64,000 bases of DNA from Bradyrhizobium sp. WD16 (GCF_024181725.1 NZ_CP028908.1:186001-250000), one strand, 5' to 3'. Shown: positions 18,582-26,704, numbered from the stretch's first letter. Notes: generated from the letters alone by a model not told the origin. A program made the numbers and translations.

Positions 18582-18728
18582 GGTCGCGGCAGCGCCCCGG
18601 GGCGACCGGACATCCTTGCTGACGTAACTGCCGACCGGACCGCCGCGCATCTGCCGCAGGCCAAACGCACCCGACGACGCCCACGGGCGTGATATGCTTG
18701 CGGCTGTTCGAGAGCGCGGGAGCCCGAG

Positions 18729-18938
18729 ATGACAGACCACGTCTACAAGATTCTGGAACTTGTCGGTTCTTCGGAGAAGAGCATCGAGGACGCCATTCAG
18801 AACGCCGTCTCGCGCGCCAAGAAGACGGTGCGCGACATGCGGTGGTTTGAAGTCGTTCAGACCCGGGGGCACATCGAGAACGGCAGCGTCCATCACTATC
18901 AGGTCGTCCTCAAGATCGGCTTCACGCTGGAGGCCTGA
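18729..18938 (+). CDS. Dodecin, flavin-storage protein
   Basis: A 69-residue dodecin, the full family length. Recognisable parts are [27 protein letters not shown], the flavin-stacking Trp in [10 protein letters not shown] and the C-terminal [12 protein letters not shown]. Dodecins form hollow dodecamers that bind FMN, riboflavin or lumichrome. It is monocistronic. Confidence 0.95.
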   Translation: MTDHVYKILELVGSSEKSIEDAIQNAVSRAKKTVRDMRWFEVVQTRGHIENGSVHHYQVVLKIGFTLEA

Positions 18939-19016
18939 CCGCCGCGACGCCGCCGCCGGCCCGATCCGGAACCGTGCTTGTCGTCACCGGCGCGGCGGGC
19001 AGCGTTGCGCCGTGGC

Positions 19017-19523
19017 TTACCACCACACGACGGACTTCATCGCCCCTTTCGACAGCCGCTCGCTGAAGCGGGCGTGGTGGGCGGCGGCCATCAGCAGCGC
19101 GAACTGGGCGTGATCCATGTGGAGCAGCGTCTTGTGGTCGCCTGCCTCCATGTAGACGTCCGGCTGCGCCTCGATACTGTCGTCGACCAGCAGCGGCAGT
19201 CCATAGCATGAGCCGACCGGCGGCACCGCGCCATGGGCGCAGTCCCAGAACAGCTTGTCGACTTCGGCTTCCTTGGCCATCTCGACGCTTTCGCCGAGTT
19301 CGTTCTTCAGGTCGGACAGCCGCATGTGATGGGACGCCGGCAGCACGGCGAGCACGTAACCGCCATTGCGGCGGCGCAGCACGATGCCCTTGGCCAGCCG
19401 ATCCTGCGAGATCCGGCAGGCCTCCGCCGTCCGCTCGGACGACAGGGTCGGTTCGTGCGGGATCACGTCGTAGGCGATGTTCTTGGCGACGAGGTATTTC
19501 TGGAGGGCGGGAGCGATGGGCAT
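19017..19523 (-). CDS. YbaK/EbsC-type aminoacyl-tRNA deacylase
   Basis: A 168-residue YbaK-domain protein. The family removes misacylated amino acids from tRNA, often Cys-tRNAPro. The catalytic Lys region is KGIVLRRRNGGYVLAVLPAS, and the C-terminal part has GAVPPVGSCYGLPLLVDDSI, which fits the GxxPP-G loop. The ATG at 19523 follows GGAGG. A second in-frame ATG at 19544 lacks a better signal. Confidence 0.88.
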   Translation of the reverse strand: MPIAPALQKYLVAKNIAYDVIPHEPTLSSERTAEACRISQDRLAKGIVLRRRNGGYVLAVLPASHHMRLSDLKNELGESVEMAKEAEVDKLFWDCAHGAVPPVGSCYGLPLLVDDSIEAQPDVYMEAGDHKTLLHMDHAQFALLMAAAHHARFSERLSKGAMKSVVWW

Positions 19524-19648
19524 GACGGACCTCCGTTGCAGCATGCAACCCGGGCTTCCGTGCAGGCCCTCACGCCGGCTCGCAGGGATGCACGGCTGAG
19601 TTCAGTTTCAATGACGATCGAAATCCTATCACATCGCCGCGAGAAACA

Positions 19649-19662
19649 CTGATCCAAATCAA
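19649..19662 (+). promoter_or_regulatory. FixK/FNR-type box upstream of the CBS gene
   Basis: CTGATCCAAATCAA matches the TTGAT-N4-ATCAA consensus at 9 of 10 positions. It ends 70 bp before the ATG of the CBS-domain gene, a spacing that fits activation under low oxygen. Confidence 0.6.
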
Positions 19663-19732
19663 CGTTCCTCGACGAGATTTCGTCCAGGAAATATCATGTC
19701 TTGGTCGTTCCGTCCGACAGCATGGGTGTCCC

Positions 19733-20167
19733 ATGACAACCATCCGCCAGTTGCTCGACAAGAAGGGGCATGAGGTCTTTTCGGTCAGCCCCGACGACAC
19801 GGTCTACGACTCCATCCGGAAGATGGCCGACAAGAACGTCGGTTCGCTGGTCGTGATGGACGGCAACAAGCTCGTCGGCATCATCACCGAACGTCACTAT
19901 GCCCGGAACGTGATCCTCAAGGGCCGCGCCTCGCCCACGACCCGCGTCCGCGACATCATGGAGACGAACGTCGTCTTCGTCCGGCCCGATCAGAGCGTGG
20001 AAGAATGCATGGCCATCATGACCGAACGCCTGGTACGCCACCTGCCCGTCATCGACCAGGGAGAGCTGGCCGGCATCGTTTCGATCGGCGATCTGGTGAA
20101 AGACACCATCAGCGACCAGACCTTCGTCATCGAACAGCTCGTGCAATTCATCCACGGCACGCGATGA
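19733..20167 (+). CDS. Two-CBS-domain protein
   Basis: A 144-residue protein made of two CBS units: VFSVSPDDTVYDSIRKMADK (about 16-35) with VGSLVVMDGNKLVGIITERH, and TNVVFVRPDQSVEECMAIMT (about 79-98) with RHLPVIDQGELAGIVSIGDL. Stand-alone CBS pairs bind adenine nucleotides and act as energy sensors. An upstream FixK/FNR-type box suggests oxygen-responsive expression. Confidence 0.93.
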   Translation: MTTIRQLLDKKGHEVFSVSPDDTVYDSIRKMADKNVGSLVVMDGNKLVGIITERHYARNVILKGRASPTTRVRDIMETNVVFVRPDQSVEECMAIMTERLVRHLPVIDQGELAGIVSIGDLVKDTISDQTFVIEQLVQFIHGTR

Positions 20168-20256
20168 ACCGATATCGGCGCCCGCTCCCGGCGTCCCGGT
20201 TCCAGATTTCACGCGCCGCACGGCGCGGCGCAATCTCGCCACGCGTCAGCCGGCCC

Positions 20257-21051
20257 TCACTCCCTGATCAGCCGGTCGCGGTTCTTTGCCTTGTCGAAGT
20301 TCCTGGCCTGGTCGAGGCCGATCGGCGCGCTGAGCCTGACGGAAGCGAGATCGGCGCCATCGAAATCGGTGCCGACCAGGGTGACGCCGGTCAGGTCGGC
20401 GCCGCCGAGTTCGGCGCCCTTGAGAGACGCATTGCTGAGGTCGGCGCCCTTCAGCGACGCGAATTCGAGATCGACCCGCGACAGGTCGGCGCCGCGCGCG
20501 TTCAGTCGCTCCAGCCTCGCGGACTTCAGCACCGTGCGCATCAGGCCCATCGACTGGTTGCGCATGTCCGCGCCCAGGTTCGCCCCTGCGATCGAGGCGC
20601 CGACCAGGCTCGCACCGGTCAGGTCGGCGGCGATGCGCGCTTGCGAGAGATCGGCGCGGTCGAGCCGGGCCCGCCGCATTTGCGCCGCGAACAGGTTCGC
20701 CCCCTTCAGGCTGGCGCCGGTCAGATCGGCTTCGAGCAGCCATGCCTGGTCGAGCACGGCGCGGTCGAGCCGGGCGCCGGCCAGCCTCGTCTTGTTGAGC
20801 CGGGCGCCGCGAAAGATCGCGCCGGACAGATCGAGCCCGGACAGGTCGAGGCCGGATAACCGCTTGCCGCTGAAATCGGCCGCCCCGGCCGGCCGCGCCG
20901 CCGCGAGCGCCGCCTCGACCTCGGCGCGGGTCATTTCCGCCGAGACCATGTCCGGCGACGACAGGTCGACGTCGCGCATCATGTCCTGCGCCGCCGCCGT
21001 CGCGGCGAGAAGGCCGAGGCCGAGGCCGGCGGCGCCGAGCATCCGGCGCAT
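20257..21051 (-). CDS. Exported pentapeptide-repeat protein
   Basis: A 264-residue protein with a signal peptide (MRRMLGAAGLGLGLLAATAA). It has a long run of A(D/N)LxxA-type pentapeptides, for example LSGLDLSGLDLSGAIFRGAR, ADLTGASLKGANLFAAQM and ADLSNASLKGAELGGADL, which fold as a right-handed quadrilateral beta-helix. The first five-repeat stretch and the second are split by an irregular piece near MRNQSMGLMRTV. I chose the ATG at 21051 (GGAG before it, signal peptide directly after); 21087 is an alternative. The function is unknown. Confidence 0.85.
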   Translation of the reverse strand: MRRMLGAAGLGLGLLAATAAAQDMMRDVDLSSPDMVSAEMTRAEVEAALAAARPAGAADFSGKRLSGLDLSGLDLSGAIFRGARLNKTRLAGARLDRAVLDQAWLLEADLTGASLKGANLFAAQMRRARLDRADLSQARIAADLTGASLVGASIAGANLGADMRNQSMGLMRTVLKSARLERLNARGADLSRVDLEFASLKGADLSNASLKGAELGGADLTGVTLVGTDFDGADLASVRLSAPIGLDQARNFDKAKNRDRLIRE

Positions 21052-21216
21052 TGCTCCGATCGACCGACACGGCAGGCTGGCTGGCATGTTGAGCCTCGCA
21101 CGCGATAGCGCACCCTGATCGAGGATGCCGTCAATTATGCCGCAAATGCCTGCGATTGGAAACGCATCGGCCCACGGCGGCTGCCGGTGACGGCGACGGC
21201 CGGCGCGCCGGTCCAT

Positions 21217-21498
21217 TCATTGCCGGATCTGCTCGATCCTGGCGGCCATGTGGGGAATGAGGCGGAGCCGATAGGTCGCGTTGTCGCAGGTCAGGATCCA
21301 GACCGCCTCGTCCGGCTTCGACAGCGCCGCATCGCGCTCCGCCTTCTGCGGCTTGCCGCAGGCGAGCCCCTGGATGCGCACCTGCGCGGCGAGCGTCTCC
21401 TGCGGTCCGTCATCCGCGGCGGCGACCGGCACCACCACCGATGCGGCAAGGCCGATCGCCAGCACGGCGACACCCAGAACATCCCGCATGTCCATCAT
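21217..21498 (-). CDS. Small secreted hypothetical protein
   Basis: A 93-residue protein with a signal peptide (VLGVAVLAIGLAASVVVPVA, cleavage after AAA). The mature part has two cysteines (GLACGKP and LTCDNA) and a basic C-terminus (YRLRLIPHMAARIEQIRQ). GGAG precedes the ATG at 21498. A perfect FixK/FNR box lies about 104 bp upstream. No named family is recognised. Confidence 0.72.
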   Translation of the reverse strand: MMDMRDVLGVAVLAIGLAASVVVPVAAADDGPQETLAAQVRIQGLACGKPQKAERDAALSKPDEAVWILTCDNATYRLRLIPHMAARIEQIRQ

Positions 21499-21601
21499 GG
21501 CACGCTCCTGCATCTTGATGCGATGTGCAGTGCACCTCGCCGTCGGCGGCGCATCAGGGCGCGGCGCCGCGATACGATCCCAGAAATGCCCGAGGTCCCG
21601 G

Positions 21602-21615
21602 TTGATGCAGATCAA
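21602..21615. promoter_or_regulatory. Perfect FixK/FNR-type box
   Basis: TTGATGCAGATCAA has the full TTGAT-N4-ATCAA consensus. It lies 104 bp upstream of the leftward secreted-protein gene at 21217-21498. Nothing intact lies on the other side, where a chimeric pseudogene begins. Confidence 0.65.
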
Positions 21616-21674
21616 GCAGGCTTGCGGACATCTATAGCGGAGGTCGACCGCCTTCGGGCGGGGCGCTCAGCTGT

Positions 21675-22025
21675 TCACCGATCGCCGGTCCGATGCTTGA
21701 TCATTCGCATCAAAAGGATGGCGGCGAGAACGGCGGCGGCGAGATTGTAGAGCATGGCGCGCACGAAAGCGCTGGCATAGAGGCCGGCCTGATCGGCAGC
21801 GGCTGTCGCGTTCGTCAGGACTGAGCTGAACAGGATGCTGACTGCGGCGACGCCCAGCGCCGCGCCGACCTGCTGGAGTGTGGAGATCACGCCGGAAGCC
21901 ATGCCGGCCTGACGTGGCTCGACAAAGCCGAGAACAAGATCGAGCAGCGCACGATAGACCGCGGGGCGGGCTGCTTTGATATGGCGTCCGATCCGGGTTT
22001 CGCTCATCGAGGGGAATGTCCGCAC
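21675..22025 (-). pseudogene. Chimeric remnant: SRPBCC N-terminus joined to MFS transporter C-terminus
   Basis: The frame opens (from an ATG at 22007) with SETRIGRHIKAARPAVYRAL, which reads like the N-terminus of an AHSA1/SRPBCC protein. From about 21938 it continues as GFVEPRQAGMASGVISTLQQ, VGAALGVAAVSILFSSVL and a last hydrophobic helix. That is the C-terminal end of a DHA2 (EmrB/QacA) multidrug transporter. A deletion appears to have joined two unrelated genes in frame. It is unlikely to be functional. Confidence 0.75.
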
Positions 22026-22082
22026 AGACGCGGCGGGGCAACAGGCGGGCCGCTTCCGCCCTGCGGCGTGATCCCGCGACGA

Positions 22083-22214
22083 TCAATGCCGCGGCGGACC
22101 ACCGTGGCAGGACGACGACTGCCAGTCTTCCCAGATCCAGCCGCATTTCGAACAGGCGCCGAGCGGGATGGTCAGCGCCAGCAGCAGCGACAAACAAGCA
22201 AGACGACGCACCAT
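22083..22214 (-). CDS. 43-residue lipoprotein
   Basis: A short reading frame starting MVRRLACLSLLLALTIPLGA, followed by CSKCGWIWEDWQSSSC and a short tail. It has a classic lipobox (LGAC), then a Cys- and Trp-rich mature part of 23 residues with three further cysteines. The pattern SKCGW-W recurs in small lipoproteins of Bradyrhizobium-like bacteria as I recall. The Shine-Dalgarno sequence is weak. It is probably anchored in the membrane; function unknown. Confidence 0.65.
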   Translation of the reverse strand: MVRRLACLSLLLALTIPLGACSKCGWIWEDWQSSSCHGGPPRH

Positions 22215-22529
22215 ACCAATCACTCAACTCAACGCCAGCGCGGCAACAAGCGGGGATCAATACTATACCGCCAAGGCGTTGAGAAGCAGGATCGTGCATG
22301 GCCGCCCGCGGCGCCTCGATGACCGTGGTCTCACCAGGTGATTGCTTCGGTAAATCAACGTGGTGAGTGAAACGGGCGACGGTGGCTAATTCCGGCGCCG
22401 CGGCGACGGTGGCTAATTCCGGCGCCGCGGCGACGCCGCACGTTCCCCGTGCAGCCGCTCGGTCAGCGCCGCGAGAGTTGCGTCCTGCGGCCGCTCGGCT
22501 CCCAGGTCCGAGCCCTCAAGCCTGAACTC
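22215..22529. other. Intergenic region with a 27-bp tandem duplication
   Basis: About 315 bp with no supported gene. The main structure is the perfect tandem repeat at 22381-22434. Confidence 0.6.
22381..22434. repeat. Perfect 27-bp direct repeat, two copies
   Basis: Two identical tandem units beginning GGTGGCTAATTCCGGCGCCG, each with the inner palindrome CCGGCGCCG, at 22381-22407 and 22408-22434. The identity suggests a recent duplication. Confidence 0.9.
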
Positions 22530-22721
22530 TCAGAAAGCAACGACTTCGCTTCGCGTCCTCGCCGCCGCGTCGTAGATCTTGATCTGGAGAACCGGAAAGC
22601 GGCGCTTCAGCTCCTCGGCGCCGCGTCGGGCGCCTTCCAGCGTCTGGAAGAGGGTCTTCATGCGGCCGTCCACTTCAAGAGCATAGCCGGCCGTGGGTAA
22701 TTCGACGGAGCTTCCGAGCAT
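22530..22721 (-). CDS. Small conserved hypothetical protein
   Basis: A 63-residue cytoplasmic protein with the core YALEVDGRMKTLFQTLEGAR and RFPVLQIKIYDA. It looks like a single alpha/beta unit, with a hydrophobic beta strand (LQIKIYD) at the end. Similar short proteins are common in Bradyrhizobium-like genomes as I remember them. The function is unknown, and no operon partner is evident. Confidence 0.65.
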   Translation of the reverse strand: MLGSSVELPTAGYALEVDGRMKTLFQTLEGARRGAEELKRRFPVLQIKIYDAAARTRSEVVAF

Positions 22722-22897
22722 CGCAGATTTCCAGAATGGTAGATCGAGTGCATCCTCTTAGGTGAGTCGAGCAGGTCGCGGCAATGATGCCGTCGCGCCC
22801 ACCGAAACTGGCTGTGCATGAGCAATGATTGCAAAGAATTCGCGACAATTGCATATTGCCCCGATCGATGAACCAAGTTGCGCGCAAGGACGGGAAG

Positions 22898-23221
22898 ATG
22901 GCGGAAGCCGATCTGGATGTCGTCATCCGGCAGAATGCAAGACAGCAGTACAAGAACCTCGTTGCGGCCGCCAAGAAGCGACGGGACAAATACCTCAAGC
23001 TGGCCGGCAGTGCGAAGGACGCCGAGGCCAAGACGCGATACCGGCACATCGCCAAGAACGCGATGCTGCAGGGGACTGCTGCGGCGAAGCGATTGCAGCT
23101 CGCCGCCGACAACGCCGCCGACAGTTATGCAAGGTCGATGCGCAACGCGATGACCACCGTCCCCGCAGCAAAGCCGGCGAAGAAGAGCGCCAAGACAAAG
23201 GTCAAAAAGAAGACCGGCTGA
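22898..23221 (+). CDS. Basic, helix-rich hypothetical protein
   Basis: A 107-residue protein, Ala- and Lys-rich and probably all alpha-helical. Its tail (AAKPAKKSAKTKVKKKTG) resembles histone H1-like or nucleoid-associated tails. AAGGA precedes the ATG at 22898; an upstream ATG at 22868 lacks a site. It may bind nucleic acid through its basic end, but this is a composition-based guess. Confidence 0.6.
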   Translation: MAEADLDVVIRQNARQQYKNLVAAAKKRRDKYLKLAGSAKDAEAKTRYRHIAKNAMLQGTAAAKRLQLAADNAADSYARSMRNAMTTVPAAKPAKKSAKTKVKKKTG

Positions 23222-23304
23222 TCCGCCGGCCGGAGCCCGGCACTATATCTCACTGACGCATTTTCAATCCCGCCGCCGCTCACCCGGACCGCTGACGCGG
23301 CCCG

Positions 23305-23370
23305 ACCTCTCCCCGCTTGCGCGAGGAGAGGTGAAGGCCCTGCGATTCATCGGCTCTCTTCACCTCTCCC
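23305..23370. repeat. Nested hairpin repeat
   Basis: ACCTCTCC (23305-23312) pairs with GGAGAGGT (23325-23332), and the longer GGAGAGGTGAAG (23325-23336) pairs with CTTCACCTCTCC (23359-23370). Alternative pairings compete for the middle arm. It may act as a terminator or be a dispersed palindrome. Confidence 0.65.
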
Positions 23371-23391
23371 CGCATTTGCGGCTATCGAATT

Positions 23392-23531
23392 CACACATCT
23401 GATCCGCAGCCGGCGCAGGTTTCGTCAGAGGCGGAAAACCGCCATCACCACCGCATTCGTCGCAACCTCTTTTTCGTGTGGCCGGGCTGGTCCCGGCCAC
23501 CCCGATGAGGGGCGCAGTGCGGTTGCCAGCC
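23392..23531 (-). repeat. Dispersed intergenic repeat, type E, copy 2 (inverted)
   Basis: The reverse complement matches 181-306 (the CCCCTCATCGGGGTGGCCGGG hairpin, then GCGACGAATGCGGTGGTG). Its distal end (CTGCGGATCAGATGTGTGAAT) matches 35920-35940. Confidence 0.7.
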
Positions 23532-23813
23532 TGATCATCAGCGCGGTGCCAGTGAGGGGCGCGGCCGCAACCTGCGGCCGCTCGCGTCGTCCAGCATGAT
23601 GCATGAACCCGCTCTTCACCATCAGACTGCTTCGCCCGACCTCGCTCAGGCTGTCCGGACGGAATCCGATCGCATCGACCATCGGGCCGCCCGGAGCGGC
23701 GGCATGAGCTATCGCAAAGAACCCGTGGCAAAAGCGCGCTATGCTTGATGAAATAAGCGCCGTCACCAGCGCTTGTCGCGCTGATCCTTTGGTGGCCAGC
23801 ACTGGAGGCGGCC

Positions 23814-25319
23814 GTGGGGACCGAAGTCGAACTGAAGCTCACCGTGCCGCGCGCGGCGCTGAACAAGGCGAGACAACTGCCCTGGCTGAAGAGATTGGCA
23901 GCGGATCGCGCCAGGACCGAGGACGTCACCTCCGTCTATTTCGACACGCGCAAATTCGCCTTGCGCGACCACGGTGTGACCTTGCGGGTGCGGACGATCG
24001 GCGCCAAACGGCTGCAGACCATCAAACGGAGCTGCGGAACGCTCGTCGAGCGGGATGAATGGGAGCAGGAGATCACGGCAGAGCGGCCCAACTTGCGCCT
24101 GGCCCGAAAAACCCCTCTGGCGCCACTGCTGACCGGCAGGATCAAGCGTCGACTCCGCCCCGTGTTCGAGACCAGGGTGAGCCGCACCGTCGTGCCGCTG
24201 CGCCTCGGCAGCAGTGAAATCGGGCTTGCGATCGATGAGGGCCGGATCGAGACCGCCCGGAGGCACTGCGAGATCGCCGAGATCGAGGTCGAACTGAAGC
24301 ATGGCGAGCGTCGTGACCTCGCCGTCCTGGTGAGACAACTCGCGCGGAGCATACCGGTCAGTTACGGCGCCATCGCCAAATCCGAACGAGGATACGCGCT
24401 GCTCGACGGCGCGCTCGACGGACCGGTGCGCGCCAGGCCGGTCTCGATATCCGCCGCCTCGGGCGCCGCCGATGCGTTCATCGTCATCGGCTTCGAATGC
24501 CTCCGGCACATCGCCGCCAACGAGCCCGCCGTTCGCCGAGGCGACGCCGAGGGCATCCACCAGATGCGTGTCGGCCTGAGACGGATGCGGGCCGCCATGT
24601 CCCTGTTCAAGGACATGCTGCAAGGCCCCTCGCTGCGCCACCTCAAGGCCGAGCTTGGATGGCTGACCGAGCAGCTTGGGCCGGCGCGCGACTACGACGT
24701 CTTCATTTCGACGACATTGGACCCGCTCCGGTCCAGGCCCCATGATCATCGCGAGATTGAGGTGCTCGGCAACGAGCTTGTGCTGCGCTACAGAGCCGGC
24801 CTGTCACAGGCGAAAACCGCGGTGACGACCCCGCGCTATCGAAAGCTCCTGCTCGATGTCGCGCTATGGCTGTTCGACGGCGACTGGTTGAGAACGAGCG
24901 ATCCGCTCGAGTCGTCGCTGCGAAATCGGCCCGCCAGGTCATTCGCCAAAGACGAGATCCGGCGACGGATACGCAAGATCGCGAAAGCGGCCGGCAGGCT
25001 CGAGCGCCTCGACGCGCGGCGGCGACACAAGCTCAGGATCGCGGTCAAGAAGGCGAGATACGGCCGCGAATTCTTTGCGTCATTAAGTCTCGACAGCGAC
25101 AAGAAGCAGCGGCGCCGGATCGATGGCGCCCTCGGGCGCTTGCAGAAATCGCTCGGCAGCCTCAACGACATGACCGTGCATTCCCGCCTGGCGCAGCCTC
25201 TGTCCCGGGCCACCACCGCGACCCAGGCGGCGTTCGCCGTCGGCTATCTGATCGCGCAGGAGGAGACGCGGTCGGCAGGCATGCTCGCCGACGCCCTGGC
25301 GGCGGCGGACCGACTCTAG
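23814..25319 (+). CDS. CYTH-CHAD domain protein (inorganic triphosphatase type)
   Basis: A 501-residue protein. The N-terminal CYTH domain has the ExExK motif (EVELKL, residues 4-9), YFDT, and Arg/Lys strands such as LRVRTIG. CYTH enzymes hydrolyse triphosphate or thiamine triphosphate in a charged tunnel. The CHAD domain (about 220-490) has the conserved His repeats IHQMRVGLRRMRAAMSLF and RRHKLRIAVKKARYGREFF, known to bind polyphosphate. The GTG start follows GGAGG. Its TAG stop is the first CTAG of a palindromic element. Confidence 0.92.
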   Translation: MGTEVELKLTVPRAALNKARQLPWLKRLAADRARTEDVTSVYFDTRKFALRDHGVTLRVRTIGAKRLQTIKRSCGTLVERDEWEQEITAERPNLRLARKTPLAPLLTGRIKRRLRPVFETRVSRTVVPLRLGSSEIGLAIDEGRIETARRHCEIAEIEVELKHGERRDLAVLVRQLARSIPVSYGAIAKSERGYALLDGALDGPVRARPVSISAASGAADAFIVIGFECLRHIAANEPAVRRGDAEGIHQMRVGLRRMRAAMSLFKDMLQGPSLRHLKAELGWLTEQLGPARDYDVFISTTLDPLRSRPHDHREIEVLGNELVLRYRAGLSQAKTAVTTPRYRKLLLDVALWLFDGDWLRTSDPLESSLRNRPARSFAKDEIRRRIRKIAKAAGRLERLDARRRHKLRIAVKKARYGREFFASLSLDSDKKQRRRIDGALGRLQKSLGSLNDMTVHSRLAQPLSRATTATQAAFAVGYLIAQEETRSAGMLADALAAADRL

Positions 25320-25394
25320 TGTGGCGTCTCGCAATTGCCTACCGCCTTCGCGGCAACCCTCTCGTAGGCAATTGCGAGACATAAGCCACACTAG
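25316..25394. repeat. CTAG-bounded palindromic element, type B, copy 1
   Basis: A 79-bp element beginning CTAGTGTGGC and ending GCCACACTAG. The stem pairs GTCTCGCAATTGCCTAC with GTAGGCAATTGCGAGAC around a loop containing CGCCTTCGCGGCAACC. The stop codon of the CYTH-CHAD gene is the TAG of its first CTAG. It is followed by a 13-bp spacer and a type A element. Confidence 0.92.
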
Positions 25395-25407
25395 CACTTT
25401 GATTTTG

Positions 25408-25482
25408 CTAGTGTCCCTATGTCTCCGAATGACCGTGCGAGCGCGAGGCAAACGTAGCGGTAATTCGGAGACGGGACACTAG
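25408..25482. repeat. CTAG-bounded palindromic element, type A, copy 3
   Basis: A 75-bp element with stem GTCTCCGAAT...ATTCGGAGAC. Its right CTAG is shared with the following type C element. Confidence 0.9.
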
Positions 25483-25548
25483 TGTCCCGTTTCCAACGTT
25501 CGTATGCAGCAGGCGCTCATACGAACGTTGGAACCAAAGGGACACTAG
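25479..25548. repeat. CTAG-bounded palindromic element, type C
   Basis: A 70-bp element beginning CTAGTGTCCCGT and ending GGGACACTAG. The stem pairs TTCCAACGTTCGTATG with CATACGAACGTTGGAA. It is the only copy in the window. It has the same ends as type A but an unrelated stem. Confidence 0.88.
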
Positions 25549-25670
25549 CGATTGATCATGATTCTAGAGCGGTTTTGGATCTGACGCTCGTACCGAGCAG
25601 CGTGAAATACTCAGCTCCAACGACCGCAGGGCATGATCCGGCAGCCCGGCGGTCGAGATCGAGCGGTTCG

Positions 25671-25940
25671 TCAATGATCGGGCTTGCTAGCGTCGATCCG
25701 CTGCGCATCCGCCAGATCGACCGAGCCGATGGAGATCATCTCCATCGTGGAACCGCGCGAGGCCGCCGCAGGCACGACGATCATCGTCGCGACGCGGCGA
25801 AACGACGCGAACGAAAGTCCTTCGATCATCTCCTCGTCCGTGATGACCTCGTAGTCCCCCGCAGGCAGCTCGCGATCGACGCCCCTGATCTGGAACGGAT
25901 GTTTGAAGGTAACGACTTCCCGCCGCGAACGGATATTCAT
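25671..25940 (-). CDS. Conserved hypothetical protein
   Basis: An 89-residue protein starting MNIRSRREVVTFKHPFQIRG, then DRELPAGDYEVITDEEMIEG and LSFASFRRVATMIVVP. The pattern is a compact beta-rich cytoplasmic protein that I recall as conserved but unnamed in Bradyrhizobium-like bacteria. The homology begins at the ATG at 25940, although the upstream frame stays open. The function is unknown. Confidence 0.68.
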   Translation of the reverse strand: MNIRSRREVVTFKHPFQIRGVDRELPAGDYEVITDEEMIEGLSFASFRRVATMIVVPAAASRGSTMEMISIGSVDLADAQRIDASKPDH

Positions 25941-26391
25941 GCCCGCCTGCTTTCTGCAAACAGTGCTGTGCCGGCGCTGACTTCTTGCATCAAGCCACCA
26001 TGCGCCCTTTCGGCTCGATTGGCCATCTGTTTCCCCCAGCCGATGCGGAGCTCGAAAGGGCCGCGCGCCGCCGCCGGGCCATTTTCCGAAACTGTTCCAC
26101 CGCGTTTTAGCGCTCGCTATTCCCAAGACGGAAGCCTAGGCTACCTATCGTTGCAGCTTTGCGGAGAAGGCCACGGTCCGCCGCCTGCGGGAATGACGCG
26201 GTTCATAGTTGATGATGCCGTCGTTGATGATACCGTCGTAGACGATACCGATGGGTGGACCGCGAGCATCAGCTGTTTCAGAGGCAGATCATTTCCATGC
26301 CACCTGTCGATGACAGCTGTCGATGTCACCTGCACGCTTGTTTTGCACGCTTGTTTCAGTCTGCGTAATCCTCAAACCGAAGGAGATCCAC
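25941..26391. other. Intergenic region with short tandem repeats
   Basis: About 450 bp with no supported gene. It holds a 15-bp near-tandem repeat at 26209-26253 (TTGATGATGCCGTCG, TTGATGATACCGTCG, then a degenerate copy) and the duplicated CTGTCGATG and GCACGCTTGTTTT words before the small gene at 26392. Confidence 0.55.
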
Positions 26392-26526
26392 ATGGCCAAA
26401 GGCCAGCAAAAGGGCAATCGGGAAGCCAAGAAGCCCAAAAAGGAGAAGATCAAGGTCATTGCCGCTGCGCCAAGCAGGAAGGACGCGGCATGGCAGCCGA
26501 CCTTCGCCGCCAGCAAACAGAAATAG
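26392..26526 (+). CDS. Small Lys-rich conserved protein
   Basis: A 44-residue protein starting MAKGQQKGNREAKKPKKEKI. The ATG at 26392 has an excellent Shine-Dalgarno sequence (AAGGAG, 6 bases upstream). Short MAKGQ-N-E-KKPK proteins are found widely in proteobacteria and are of unknown role. It is highly basic in the first half and probably disordered. Confidence 0.78.
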   Translation: MAKGQQKGNREAKKPKKEKIKVIAAAPSRKDAAWQPTFAASKQK

Positions 26527-26704
26527 CCGACCTCATCTGACGTCTGACGCGTTGTCGGACGACCATTTGACCGATCCGCAGGGAGCGGCGCCATCCCGGC
26601 GAATGCGCCCGGCGAAAGCCGCGCGACCGCGATCGCAATGAACCGGCCGCGCCACTTCGTGCGCATCGATGTGCGCATCAATGGCGCACGTATCGAGCAC
26701 GCCC

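Larger units (their letters stand above)
23222..23813. other. Intergenic region made largely of repeats
   Basis: About 590 bp with no supported gene. It contains a strong hairpin (GGAGAGGTGAAG at 23325-23336 with CTTCACCTCTCC at 23359-23370) and an inverted copy of dispersed repeat type E (about 23392-23531). Confidence 0.6.
25320..25670. other. Intergenic block of adjoining palindromic elements
   Basis: After the CYTH-CHAD gene come type B, a 13-bp spacer (CACTTTGATTTTG), type A, type C, and then a degenerate half of type D near 25573 (GGATCTGACGCTCGTA). No gene is present. Confidence 0.8.

Noticed and set aside
26141-26335. 64-codon minus-strand frame with Ser/Thr repeats
   Set aside because: The repeats come from a 15-bp tandem DNA array; no start signal or relatives are evident.
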